Part shown: positions 1 to 8,124 of the stretch, piece by piece | Numbering within the stretch: position 1 is the stretch's first letter | Layout of the letters: each line of letters starts with the position of its first letter | Origin: Pinguiococcus pyrenoidosus | Lineage: Eukaryota > Sar > Pinguiophyceae > Pinguiochrysidales > Pinguiochrysidaceae | Length of the DNA: 20,376 nt | Direction of reading: 5' to 3' | Assembly (NCBI GenBank): GCA_019677205.1 | Contig: JAAMXY010001384.1 | Location: 1 to 20,376, forward strand | The notes under the pieces: model-generated | Told to the model about the DNA's origin: nothing | The model's database searches: none | What the model saw: only the letters and a program-made list of their open reading frames with translations | Made by a program: the position numbers and the translations under genes

Positions 1-1
1 C

Positions 2-136
2 CAAGCCCTCTGTACCCTTCATGCCTCTCCTCGCCAGTTGCTAAAGCACCAGAAGCGAGTGGGAGACCCGTTCAATACTCCAGCGCAGGGCGCTTTAGGC
101 GATAGTCTTCCAGTTTCCGCGTTGTCTCTGTCCTGA
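2..136 (+). CDS. Possible 3' end of a gene cut by the left edge
   Basis: One forward frame is open from the window edge to a TGA at 134-136. It would encode the last 44 residues of a protein, ending in GDSLPVSALSLS. The other two forward frames close sooner. Codons are only moderately GC-ending, and I recognise no domain. It could be the tail of a gene lying mostly to the left, or chance. From 137 to 587 I see no convincing gene, only an AT-richer stretch around 295-350. Confidence 0.2.
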   Translation, partial: QALCTLHASPRQLLKHQKRVGDPFNTPAQGALGDSLPVSALSLS

Positions 137-587
137 AAACAGCGTTCTCCGTCCGCTCACCGGGAGACTTCTCGGATAATCGTGCGGAGGAACGACTAGA
201 GACGCAGAGAAGAGCCCGATGCTTTGGCTTGTGGCGTTGAGGAGATTGAGATGAGTTGTGCGTCTCTCCGTCAGCTGATCCCAAGACCTTTTCACTTTTT
301 AAAATATGTTAGAATATTCTTCCACCAACCAATTCTCATTGATCAGCTCAAGTAAAGAGCTGATTGGACAGCATGGGATTTGGCTAGGACTTTCCCGCCA
401 AAAGCACAAGCCCCCGAAGGCTTCGTATGAAACGCGCTTGTGTCCCTACGAGTCCGAGTAGTGATCTTCAGGTTTAGTGGAGAGATCGACGGCTACATCA
501 GCAGCAATGCCACCATGCGCTTCCCCACCCGCCCCTCTTCGGTGTTGGAGACTCGCGAGGCCACCATGTCCCGTCGTCGCCGCCGCC

Positions 588-841
588 CACCTGGACAAGA
601 ACATTGAGGCGATCGAGGAAGCCACGACCACGCCCACGAGGCGGCGCGGCTCTTCCATCTCGGGGTCCTCGCGCAGAACCGGGGCTCCTTGGAGGAGGCG
701 CTTTGCTTTTTGGAGCGTGCACTTGTCTTGTCGAATTCTGATTCTTCTCCAAAGTATCCACATGTACCAACGAGGAGAAGACGTATATTTTCCCACTTTC
801 CATCCGTGTTGGAGCTTGTAATCGTTCAAGCAGGGTCATGA
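588..841 (+). pseudogene. Frameshifted tetratricopeptide-repeat (TPR) relic
   Basis: From 588 one frame reads HLDKNIEAIEEA, the second half of a TPR unit. From about 626 the next unit continues in a different frame as HEAARLFHLGVLAQNRG and then SLEEALCFLERALVLS. The spacing of the small and large TPR residues fits the 34-residue repeat only if the frame changes near 623-626. No GT-AG intron explains the change, and the in-frame upstream path is blocked by a TGA at 605-607. After about 736 the TPR pattern stops and the frame ends at 839-841. This looks like a fragment of a multi-TPR (kinesin-light-chain-like) protein broken by an indel. A sequencing error or an unusual intron is the alternative. 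Confidence 0.4.
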
Positions 842-1228
842 GCTTGATCGTGAACTTGATATCACTATCGCCGATGCAGCTCATCGCAAAACATCCTGTA
901 CCAGCTTTCTGAGTAAAACCGTCCATCTTGTGCCTCTGAGCATCATCCTCAACACCACTAATACAGGGTTCAGCGGTCTTTAAGTCTTCCTTTTTCTTGT
1001 ATAGACTCTAACAAGATCGACATCGAGACCTCTCAACTGGGCTTGGCTTGTTCATTCCGCACCATGCTTTGCAACTGTTCCCCAACTGTATCGATAGTCT
1101 TTAAACAGTATCTCGGCATATGATCATCTGGGCCGCGTTGGGCAGAAGGCGGCAGAAGCTCTCCACTGCTCTCCTCTCCTCTCCTCTCTTCTCCTCTCCT
1201 CCCTCTCAGCAACACGCCAACGACTGAC
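842..1228. other. Intergenic region with a pyrimidine-rich leader
   Basis: No supported gene. The 3' part, about 1159-1208, is an almost pure CT tract (CTCTC/CTCCT repeats) ending in CCCTCTCAG, 20 bases before the ATG at 1229. It looks like a strong 3' splice site, so the next gene may have a 5'-UTR intron. Weak short frames exist on both strands and are not called. Confidence 0.5.
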
Positions 1229-3001
1229 ATGCGCCGCCAGACGCGGCATGTTCACGCCCTTTTCCTGTGTTTGGCATCGCTTATATCCGCCCTAGAGCTC
1301 AAATGCGTGGACGACAGCGCCATGCCGCCGCCTGCGGATCTGATCGGTCGCTTCCAGGACCAGTGCGATGTCCAGACGAGCATCTACCATGACTTCCGCC
1401 ACGACACAGGCTTTGGTAAGAGGAGGGGATTTGGGCTTGAGAGCCTTGGTTTGGGCCCAACGCTCCTTGTCTCCCCCCCTTGCAGGCGTCAACTTGAAAG
1501 AGTATGCAAAGTTTTGCGCGAGGGAAATGGGCGAGGGCCGCCGCTGCGACATGCGCAATAACCGCATGCCATGGTACCTGGAGGGCTGCGGCAAGCCCAA
1601 TGCGCTGGAGTGCTTCACGCGGCCTGTGACAGCCTGCGAAAGTAGGTCTTCTGTGTACATGTGTTGTGTTTGCTTTTCTTCACTCTTTTTTTTTGTGTCT
1701 TGGGAGGGGAAGAGGGGACGTAAGGGGAAAGGGAAATTCGAGGGATCCTAGACCCTCTACAGCATTGCAGGACACCTAGCCCTAACCCAACTGTAACCCT
1801 GACCCGTTCGCACACCAGGAGGAGATGCGGATGAAGAGCAAGGCAAGGCACCTGGCGAGCGCATGAGCGATCTGTTGACGACTGCCCACCTGCATTCGTC
1901 CGCTGGCATGTCCGCCGCCCTGTTTCAATACTTTCTCAGGTGCGATGTGCGATGTGCGATGTGCGATGTGCGATGCGCGATGTGCGGTGTGTGCTGGGAG
2001 TGTGCGCGTGGGCTGCGGTTCTGTCCCTTTCTTGGTTCGAGGGCGTGGACCTTGTGTCTCACCTGCGGAAACCTTCTTCTCCCCCATTTGGGCCATTCCA
2101 GACCCGACGGGGGCATGGCGGCCCGCATACACGGGGTGGTGGACAAGGCGTACGATGCGGGCTTGGAGCCGCGCAGAACAATAAGCTTGATGATCCGCGG
2201 ATCGGACAAGTGCCTCTCCGAGGTCACCTGTTTCAGTTTCGACGAGTACATGAAAGTCTGCAACCACATCCGGGCCCTCGATCCGAAAGTAGACACCATA
2301 ATCATGACCACCGAGGATCCAGACTACATGGATGAATGGCAGGCGTATGCGGAGGGCGGAGAGAAGGCCGTGGAAGAAGGTGCGGTGCATCCTGTCAGAT
2401 CTCGCTGTCTTTCTGGTTGGCGTGAAGCGAAGAAGGAAGAGGAAGAAGAAGAAGAAGAAGAAGAAGAGGAACGACTCTAGTCTTAACCCGCCACCGGCGC
2501 CACACGACAACAGGTTTCCACTGGAATTTTGTTTTCAACGACAACGACGTTCACCAAGGCGGCGGCGGAGGGAAGTACACCTTCACCAATATGGATGTCG
2601 TAGAGTAAGTAGAGGGAGGTCTTGTCCGCAAAGGGGGACGAGGTCCTTGAGAGGGTCTTTGCGTATCAGTCTTTGCCATCCCATCGCGTTGATGGTCACC
2701 CTCTTTCGCTTGTCTGAACCGAACAAACAGGGAAAACCCAGAGCACCGCAATGCGATCATGGAGTCGATGCTGGAGAACCTGTACCTGCAGCTCCACGGC
2801 CAGTATGTGATCATCACGTGCAAAAGCTATTTTCACGAAGTGCTCGTTGGCCTCATCCACGCGGGATGCAGCCACGCGATGACCCCTCTGGTTCTGTGCA
2901 TCGAAGAGCAGCAGGCGCTGGGGATTGCGGGGTGCCTCGGAGAAAATTGCCGAAGCATCTTGCACCCGGGTCGAGGAAGGGCCGCCAGGGGGCTGCCATA
3001 G
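1229..3001 (+). CDS. Secreted/Golgi glycosyltransferase, GT23 (FUT8)-like, six exons
   Basis: My model joins 1229-1415, 1486-1641, 1819-1939, 2102-2379, 2514-2604 and 2731-3001. All introns are GT-AG and the phases agree, giving 367 residues. Residues 1-22 form a signal peptide or anchor (HALFLCLASLISALEL), so the enzyme should enter the secretory pathway. The middle is Cys-rich. Residues 182-191 (ISLMIRGSDK) and 221-228 (IIMTTEDP) match in position and pattern the sugar-nucleotide binding motifs of alpha-1,6-fucosyltransferases (HxRRTDK and ATDDP). A helix-strand C-terminus (NLYLQLHGQYVIITCKSYFH) resembles the end of that GT-B fold. The FUT8 histidine-arginine pair is altered to IRGSDK, so donor and acceptor are uncertain. 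The family is inferred from motifs only. The gene converges on the WD40 gene, 165 bases away. Confidence 0.6.
1775..1806. repeat. Degenerate telomere-like CCCTAA tract in intron 2
   Basis: Inside intron 2 of the glycosyltransferase-like gene the forward strand reads CCTAGCCCTAACCCAACTGT and continues AACCCTGACCC. It resembles a short decayed array of the CCCTAA telomere unit. It is brief and imperfect and may be chance. Confidence 0.3.
1940..1988 (+). repeat. Heptanucleotide array (GTGCGAT)n starting at a splice donor
   Basis: Seven tandem 7-nt units fill the 5' end of intron 3 of the glycosyltransferase-like gene. Units 1-5 are perfect GTGCGAT, unit 6 is GCGCGAT and unit 7 is GTGCGGT. The first unit is itself the 5' splice donor, CAG|GTGCGAT, so each intact copy carries a possible GT donor. 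Confidence 0.9.
2424..2471 (+). repeat. GAA-rich purine microsatellite in intron 4
   Basis: A run of GAAGAA/GAGGAA triplets about 48 bases long lies in intron 4 (2380-2513) of the glycosyltransferase-like gene. It sits 40 bases before the acceptor. It is open in a forward frame as a Lys/Glu run, but the flanking GT and AG and the conserved protein frame place it in an intron. Confidence 0.85.
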
Positions 3002-3166
3002 AGAAGGATATGCAAAATAGGTTTTGTCGCTTGATCTTAGGGTTCCTCGCCATGTCCTTGGGCCAAAGTCGGTTGGTACTTGCTGTGCTCTGCTCTGATG
3101 TGCCACTGTCTTCTACCGAACCGCCCACACCACCCATCCATCCAGATGACCGTTCCTCCGGCCCAC

Positions 3167-4981
3167 TCATGCAGAAGAATACATCGCCACCAATCCGTCG
3201 TTGCGGGACTGAACGCTCGAGACGGAGCACAGCTGCCCCGAGCTCGTGAAGGCATGGAGAAGCGGCTGCTCCGCGCACCCTGGTGCTGAACCGGCTCCAC
3301 CACCATCAAGCTCTGCGACCGCGCGGGGGGCGCCCAATGCTGCCGGGATCGCACAGATGCGTGTTGTGGACCTCTGCACCCGATCCAGGCTCGGCCCACC
3401 GGGGCAGTAGGCCATCAGCGAGAAGTCCTTCGAAACCCCTAGTGATCGATACTCTTCTTGGGGACCGCCCGCCCTCGAGTTGAGGCTGGGAGCGTCCCTC
3501 CACCCCTCCGGATCCACCTGCACACTTCGCGCGCTGGAGCAGCAAGCCGGAATCCGCGTCAAGAACGCCCGTGAGTCGCGGAACGAGGTCACGAGCTGCC
3601 AACCACATGGACTGACTTCCAGTTGCGTCGCAGCGAATGGCGACCGGAGTGGCTGGGACTCGACCACGCCGTCTTCTGGGGTGACCAACGAGCACGTAGG
3701 GTCCATCTCCAGCACCGCCTCGTGATGCTTGTAGTTCCTGGCAGCAGCAAAATGATTGCGGTGAGCTGGAACAGTCTTCCCTTCCCTTCTCTTCTCAGGC
3801 CACGCTAAGCTTAGCTTAGCGCATCTATCTGCTCTTCTTTCTTCTTCTCACCAGAATGCAGAATTCAGCCGCAGATCCCAGGCTGCCAAAAAGAAAAGAA
3901 ACAACAACAAAGAGAAAAAATGAGTCGGCGAACCATTACGAAAAAGGAAAAGGCCATGTTGAAAGAAAAGGGGGGGGGGATGCCGCCCACCAACCCACCC
4001 ACCTCGGATCCGCCCGTCGTTCCCGGCGCTGAGCACTTGGCTGGTATACGGTCGAAAGCGCACCGCCTTGGTGATACCCGAGGCGCTGGGAGTCAGTCGC
4101 CTGCGCTTTCTGCTACTGAGCTGTCCGTTCCACGACTTTACGGAGCGCAGCTGGGCATGGCACAGGGCGATGCCGTAGATGTTCCTGGGTTTCGTTCGGA
4201 GGTCAAAGACCCGGAGCGAATCATCGTGGCCGCAGCTCACGAAGCGGCCTCTCTCGCCGGGGTGCATCTGCACGTCCGTCACGCGTCCGATGTGGGACGC
4301 ATCCTCGAACAGGATATCCCCCGTCTCCACGTCCATCGCGCTGACCCTCGAGCGAGCATGGCAGCAGACCAGGAGCTCCGCGTCCGCACTAAAGCTGACG
4401 GCCTCCACCCGGCTGCGCTCGTCGGAGCTGTACACGGTGCCCAGGCGCTGAACGTCGCTGGTATGCCGCACAAGGACTCGGCCATCCCGGCTTCCGAAAG
4501 CGATCAGCGGTGCAGAGTCTGCAGCTCGTACGCAGCTGGAGTGGATTCCCCGCCCCGGACCCTCCGACGTGAAGGCCGGTGGGAAAGCACGGGTCTCCCA
4601 CGCTTCATGCGTTCGCCGCAGCCTCCTGGCTTCCAAGACGCTTCCAAAATAGCCCCACTCGCCGCTCATGGCCTCGTGCTTCTCGCGATCCTTCAGCAGC
4701 GAGCACAGCCCAAGGCTGCGGCGATCTTGGATCCGCCGGCAACCGGGCCTCCGCTTCATTCCTTTCAGTAGGTAGGGGGAGAGTGGGTCTACAGGCAGCG
4801 TCGAACTCTGCAAAGAACTCGTGTCTGTGGGCAATCTATGGTCGCAAATGACGGCAAAATCCTGAAGATCCAGGAACGCGACAGAGAGAGAGAAGGTGGG
4901 GGTTTCTTTCTGAACTTTTGAACTTGGCCTTGGCGCGAATTTCCGACGATTTCCCGGATTTGCGGAAAGCGACACATCCAT
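3167..4981 (-). CDS. WD40-repeat protein, three exons
   Basis: Exons 4981-4003, 3882-3852 and 3737-3167 join in phase (introns of 120 and 114 nt) to give 526 residues. WD-type blades are visible: LIAFGSRDGRVLVRHTSD near 159-176, VEAVSFSADAELLVCCHA near 192-209, FVSCGHDDSLRVFDLR near 247-262 and VLSAGNDGRIRAWDLR near 316-331. The last one is completed only across the first intron, which supports the model. Exon 3 adds further blades (TQLEVSPCGWQLVTS; SRNDGLVAMYSSA at the C-terminus). A basic insert, SSRKRRRL, near 289-296 may be a nuclear signal. The protein is probably a scaffold, but I cannot assign a named family. The first ~75 residues have no recognisable domain, and Met75 or Met105 are alternative starts. 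Confidence 0.75.
3804..3815. repeat. Perfect 12-bp palindrome GCTAAGCTTAGC
   Basis: A self-complementary 12-mer, followed by a second TTAGC, lies in intron 2 of the WD40 gene. It could form a small stem-loop. No function is evident. Confidence 0.6.
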
Positions 4982-5029
4982 TATCGATACTCGATACGAT
5001 TGTGGTCGGTCAAAAAAGAGATCGCTGCA

Positions 5030-5127
5030 GCTCTATTTTTAATTTATAAAAAATTAACAATACTCATACTGTAACACTCAACTCCTCTAAATTAAAAATA
5101 TTATTATCATAAACTAAAAACGTTAAA
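5030..5127. other. AT-rich island upstream of the WD40 gene
   Basis: About 100 bases of very AT-rich DNA sit in otherwise GC-rich surroundings, between the WD40 start (4981) and the end of the small gene (5142). A minus-strand TATAAA near 5043-5048 lies about 60 bp upstream of the WD40 ATG, so the island may be promoter DNA. The minus strand can also be read as protein-like sequence if TGA is taken as Trp, which suggests a mitochondrial insertion instead (see findings). Confidence 0.6.
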
Positions 5128-5141
5128 ACCCCTTCTTTGCG

Positions 5142-5451
5142 CTAAATGTAGGCAAAGTTGCAGGGCAAATCCATGACGCGGAAAGGTGCGTAGACGTCAA
5201 CATCTCCCGGAAAAGGCGGCAGCTGTCCATCGCCAAAGTCGGCGCAGTCCACTTCCTCGCTGCCCACGAGCCTTTGGTGTGGTGGAAAGGGCTGCGGGAG
5301 CAGAGCGAGGCGAAAAGCGGGCGATTTTGATGCCTTGGCGAGACAGTGACGTGTTCACGCCGCCGGCCAAGTACTCCGACGTGGGCCCCACGCTGGGGCG
5401 ACTGCGGACGGTGAAGACGCTTGTCCATTCTGTCCACCCTCCGCTAGGCAT
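5142..5451 (-). CDS. Small two-exon gene, 80-residue protein of unknown function
   Basis: Exon 1 is 5451-5359 (31 codons from ATG) and exon 2 is 5291-5142, ending in TAG. The 67-nt intron starts GTGAAC and ends in a pyrimidine-rich CTCTGCTCCCGCAG, and the join is in phase 0. Exon 1 contains WTEWTSVFTVRSRPSVGPTS. Exon 2 contains EEVDCADFGDGQLPPFPGDV and ends LPCNFAYI. Codons are strongly C/G-ending in the chosen frame. I recognise no family; no signal peptide or membrane segment is visible, and the protein is acidic and Pro-rich. The ATG lies one base after a good acceptor (CCCCTGCAG), so 5451 could instead begin an internal exon of a longer gene. The gene is head-to-head with the PPR gene, 73 bp apart. 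Confidence 0.5.
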
Positions 5452-5524
5452 GCTGCAGGGGGAGGGGCGTCCGGAGGCGCAGAAAGCGGCGCAGAGCGGC
5501 GCTCGGAGGACCCGAAGGCAGTGG

Positions 5525-7732
5525 ATGCCTTTGCGGATCGAGCGCTTGTGTTGTGTTGGCGGGCGGACGTTGCTGGCTGTCATGTTGCTGCTGCTCCTCA
5601 CGCCCCTCTGTGATGCGTTTATGGCCCTGCCGAGGCTAGACGTGCTCCGGAGAGTGCCGCTGGGCGTGAGCATCCGGCCGGATGCCGCGGAAAGCCGGGG
5701 CCTCCTCCTGCAGAATGCAACCGCCGGGCTGGTGGAGGACAGGAGCTTGGTTCTGGCAATGAAGCAGGCCGTCCGGGAAGGGCAGGGGCGGCAGGCCGTC
5801 AACATCTTTCGGGAGCGGCGGTCGTCCGTGCAGAGTATGCCACTTGTGGCATACATCCTCGCCATCCGCGCCCTGGGCGGCCTGGGGAACGTCGACGCCA
5901 TTTTTGAGGTGCATTCAGAGGCGGCCGCCGCGGGCTTTGGTCGGGAAGCCACCTTGTACATGACGACGATTAGCATCGCGAGGAGGGGAGGGAGACTCGC
6001 CAGGTGCTACGAGCTGAGTGAGGCGTTTCGGGAGGCCGGAGGGCAGCTCACGGCTGGCTTGTGCAGCACGGAGCTGGCGTACCTGCTCCGCGCAGGGGAT
6101 GGGGAGGGGGTGGCGAAGGTGATTCGGGAGGCCGCGGGAATAAGGAAGGATGCGAGATACTACTCTGCTGCCGTGCGCGCACTCGATTCTGGCCTCGATT
6201 TCGGTCAGACAGCGGCGTGGCACATGGTTGCGAAGGAGGCGCGGAGTATCATCCGTGATGTGAGGGAGCTTGTAGATGATAGCTTTACGGCCAAGAACTC
6301 AGACACCGGCCGGCAACACAGAGAGGAAGGCCTGAGCGAGTACGCCCAGGCCATGCGGGCAGCAGCCACGTCACTGCGGCGGCAGGGCCGGCCGGACGTG
6401 GCCGTCTCGCTGGAGCGCCGGTTCCTCCACGTCCTCCGCTCGACGTCGCTTCCGCCAGAAACGGCGGAAAGGCTCGCGCGAGAGGCGCAGGGCGGGTCGC
6501 AGTCGGAGTCAGCAAAAGCTCCGGAGGGAAGCGTGGAGATCAGGAAGATGCTGCGGGATGCGTCCCGCCGCGGCGACGTCGAGGCGGGCCGTCGCGCTCT
6601 CAGCTGCCTTGCCGACGCGCAGGACATGACAGCCGGGGACGTTGCGACCTTCATCAGGTCAGCCGGCGCCTCGAGCGATGGAGACATCGCCGAGGCGGTC
6701 CGGGGCCTCTGGTCCGAGGTTCTCACGAACAGCGTCGCCGGCAGATGGCCGGCCCTCGACGGCCGGATCTACAACGCCTACCTCTCCGCGCTCTGCTCCG
6801 CCTGCAAGGCGACCGGCGACGAGCGGCAGCTCATCGCGACCTTCGAGGCCATGGGACGGGGCGACTTCGAGCCCAGCGCGAGCTCGTATGAGATAGTGAT
6901 AGCGGGTCTGTGCCGTGCCGCGAAGGTCCACGTGGCGCGGCGGATGGCGCGGGAGGCGCAGTCCAAGGGACTCCACCTCTCGACCCAATGCTACAACGAG
7001 ATCCTCGGCGCGGACAGTCGAAGGGTGCAGCAGCTCTCCGGGGCGGCCAAGAGGGCGGGGGCCGGCGTCGATTCCTCCGCCGTGCATTCGGAGATACTGC
7101 AGCGCGTGCAGCGGATCGTCGTGCTCTACGATCGCATGGCGCAGCCCTTCGCCCCCTCCAGCGCCTCGCGAAGACCGCAGAGGCGCTCCTTTGCGCCGCC
7201 TGATCGAGCCTCGGTGCGCCATCTCTTGGGCGCGCTGATGGTGCTTCGGCTCTTCCAGCAGTCGACGGAGGAGACGCGGGCTGCCGACCACGCGAGGGTG
7301 CACAGCGTGGAACTGCTGATGATCCAATTGTTTCGCAAAGCCGTCGAGCGTGGCATCTATCGCGTCCGGTATCGCTTGGATGCTTCAGAGGCAACGGGGG
7401 CAGAGGAGAGGGCGACCACGCTCAACGTGAACTGCCGTGGACTTGAGGCTTCAGAGGTCTTCTGCCTCTCAAAGCTCCTCCTGCAATCGGCGCCCGGGAC
7501 GTTCCCTCCGAAGCTCGGTGACCAGCTTCGGCGAGGGTCCCATAGAGCTGATCAAGGAGAGGACGCTCCCTCGGCGCTTGCCCTGTACTTCCCGTTTGAT
7601 CCCAAGGAGGAGCGGCAGAGGAAGAAGGTCGGGGCGGCATGCAATGCTCTGACGGAGGAAGCACGGGCGTTCCAGAGGATCCGCTGCCGGGATGGTGCGA
7701 CGCTGCTGATCTGCAAGCAGATGAAGGCGTAG
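5525..7732 (+). CDS. Plastid-targeted pentatricopeptide-repeat (PPR) protein
   Basis: An intronless frame of 735 residues from the chosen ATG. The frame is open to 5186, but the ATG at 5525 opens directly onto a signal peptide: basic n-region, LLAVMLLLLLTPL core, then CDA|FMALP. The Phe after the predicted cleavage site, followed by an Arg/Ser-rich stretch, is the bipartite leader of proteins imported into red-type secondary plastids. The body is a helical-repeat array with PPR-like units (for example VAYILAIRALGGLGNVDAIF, IYNAYLSALCSACKATGDER and YEIVIAGLCRAAKVHVARRM). Such proteins bind plastid RNA for processing, stability or translation. The C-terminal section after about residue 610 departs from PPR; NVNCRGLEASEV near 636-647 faintly resembles an SMR domain but lacks its usual motifs. 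The PPR call is good, plastid location likely and RNA target unknown. Confidence 0.75.
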   Translation: MPLRIERLCCVGGRTLLAVMLLLLLTPLCDAFMALPRLDVLRRVPLGVSIRPDAAESRGLLLQNATAGLVEDRSLVLAMKQAVREGQGRQAVNIFRERRSSVQSMPLVAYILAIRALGGLGNVDAIFEVHSEAAAAGFGREATLYMTTISIARRGGRLARCYELSEAFREAGGQLTAGLCSTELAYLLRAGDGEGVAKVIREAAGIRKDARYYSAAVRALDSGLDFGQTAAWHMVAKEARSIIRDVRELVDDSFTAKNSDTGRQHREEGLSEYAQAMRAAATSLRRQGRPDVAVSLERRFLHVLRSTSLPPETAERLAREAQGGSQSESAKAPEGSVEIRKMLRDASRRGDVEAGRRALSCLADAQDMTAGDVATFIRSAGASSDGDIAEAVRGLWSEVLTNSVAGRWPALDGRIYNAYLSALCSACKATGDERQLIATFEAMGRGDFEPSASSYEIVIAGLCRAAKVHVARRMAREAQSKGLHLSTQCYNEILGADSRRVQQLSGAAKRAGAGVDSSAVHSEILQRVQRIVVLYDRMAQPFAPSSASRRPQRRSFAPPDRASVRHLLGALMVLRLFQQSTEETRAADHARVHSVELLMIQLFRKAVERGIYRVRYRLDASEATGAEERATTLNVNCRGLEASEVFCLSKLLLQSAPGTFPPKLGDQLRRGSHRADQGEDAPSALALYFPFDPKEERQRKKVGAACNALTEEARAFQRIRCRDGATLLICKQMKA

Positions 7733-8124
7733 AATCGGCGACGTGAAGCAGAGAGGGCCGGCCGATCAGTTCAAGCGTTCCTGAGAAGAGGGAAGGCACT
7801 TTGAATGACTTCTGGCTTCCTTTCTTCCTGGCTTTCTGGATTTCCCATTCTCTGGATTTCCGTTTCCATTCTGAATTTCTGAGCGCTGAACGATCCCAGT
7901 CTCCCCCACCTGTTCAATGACTCGTTTCGTCTAACAGCTACCGACACGGCGGGACCTCACTGAGTTGCTCAAGCTCTGCGTGCTCTCAGCTACACGATCA
8001 CCCCCACCTCTTCAGCCTCCGCGTCTCGAGGTACGCTTTCAAGCACTCAAGGTCGCCTTCCCCCGCGAAGCAATCGGCTCCGTCAGGCAGCTCGGAACCC
8101 ACCACCACACAGCGGAGCTTCCTC
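7733..8124. other. Intergenic region between convergent genes
   Basis: This 392-base gap holds the 3' flanks of the PPR gene (+) and Mios (-). About 7805-7880 is T/C-rich with repeated CTTTC, GGATTTCC and TTTCCATTCT blocks. I see no complete gene. A minus-strand frame continuing past the Mios stop is discussed in the findings. Confidence 0.6.

Noticed and set aside
498-926. Minus-strand frame starting MDGFTQKAG
   Set aside because: The second half is the shadow of the TPR relic (Pro/Arg/Gly-rich), and the first half shows no domain and mixed codon use.
2025-2050. GGTTCGA resembling a tRNA B box
   Set aside because: No matching A box or cloverleaf arms; it lies within an intron.
3001-3290. 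Forward-strand continuation of the glycosyltransferase-like gene past 3001 (for example EEYIATNPSLRD)
   Set aside because: It needs weak splice sites, soon meets stops, and overlaps the 3' exon of the WD40 gene, whose blade pattern is better.
3620-3923. Forward-strand exon pair ending in a Lys/Asn-rich tail (QAAKKKRNNNKEKK)
   Set aside because: It splices plausibly but is antisense to the WD40 exons, whose join restores a complete AWDLR blade; the basic tail comes from an A-rich intron end.
5186-5524. N-terminal extension of the PPR frame
   Set aside because: It would bury the signal peptide and has no domain; the minus strand there holds the small two-exon gene instead.
6659-7394. Long minus-strand frames across the PPR gene
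   Set aside because: Arg/Pro/Gly-rich shadows produced by the high third-position GC of the PPR coding strand.
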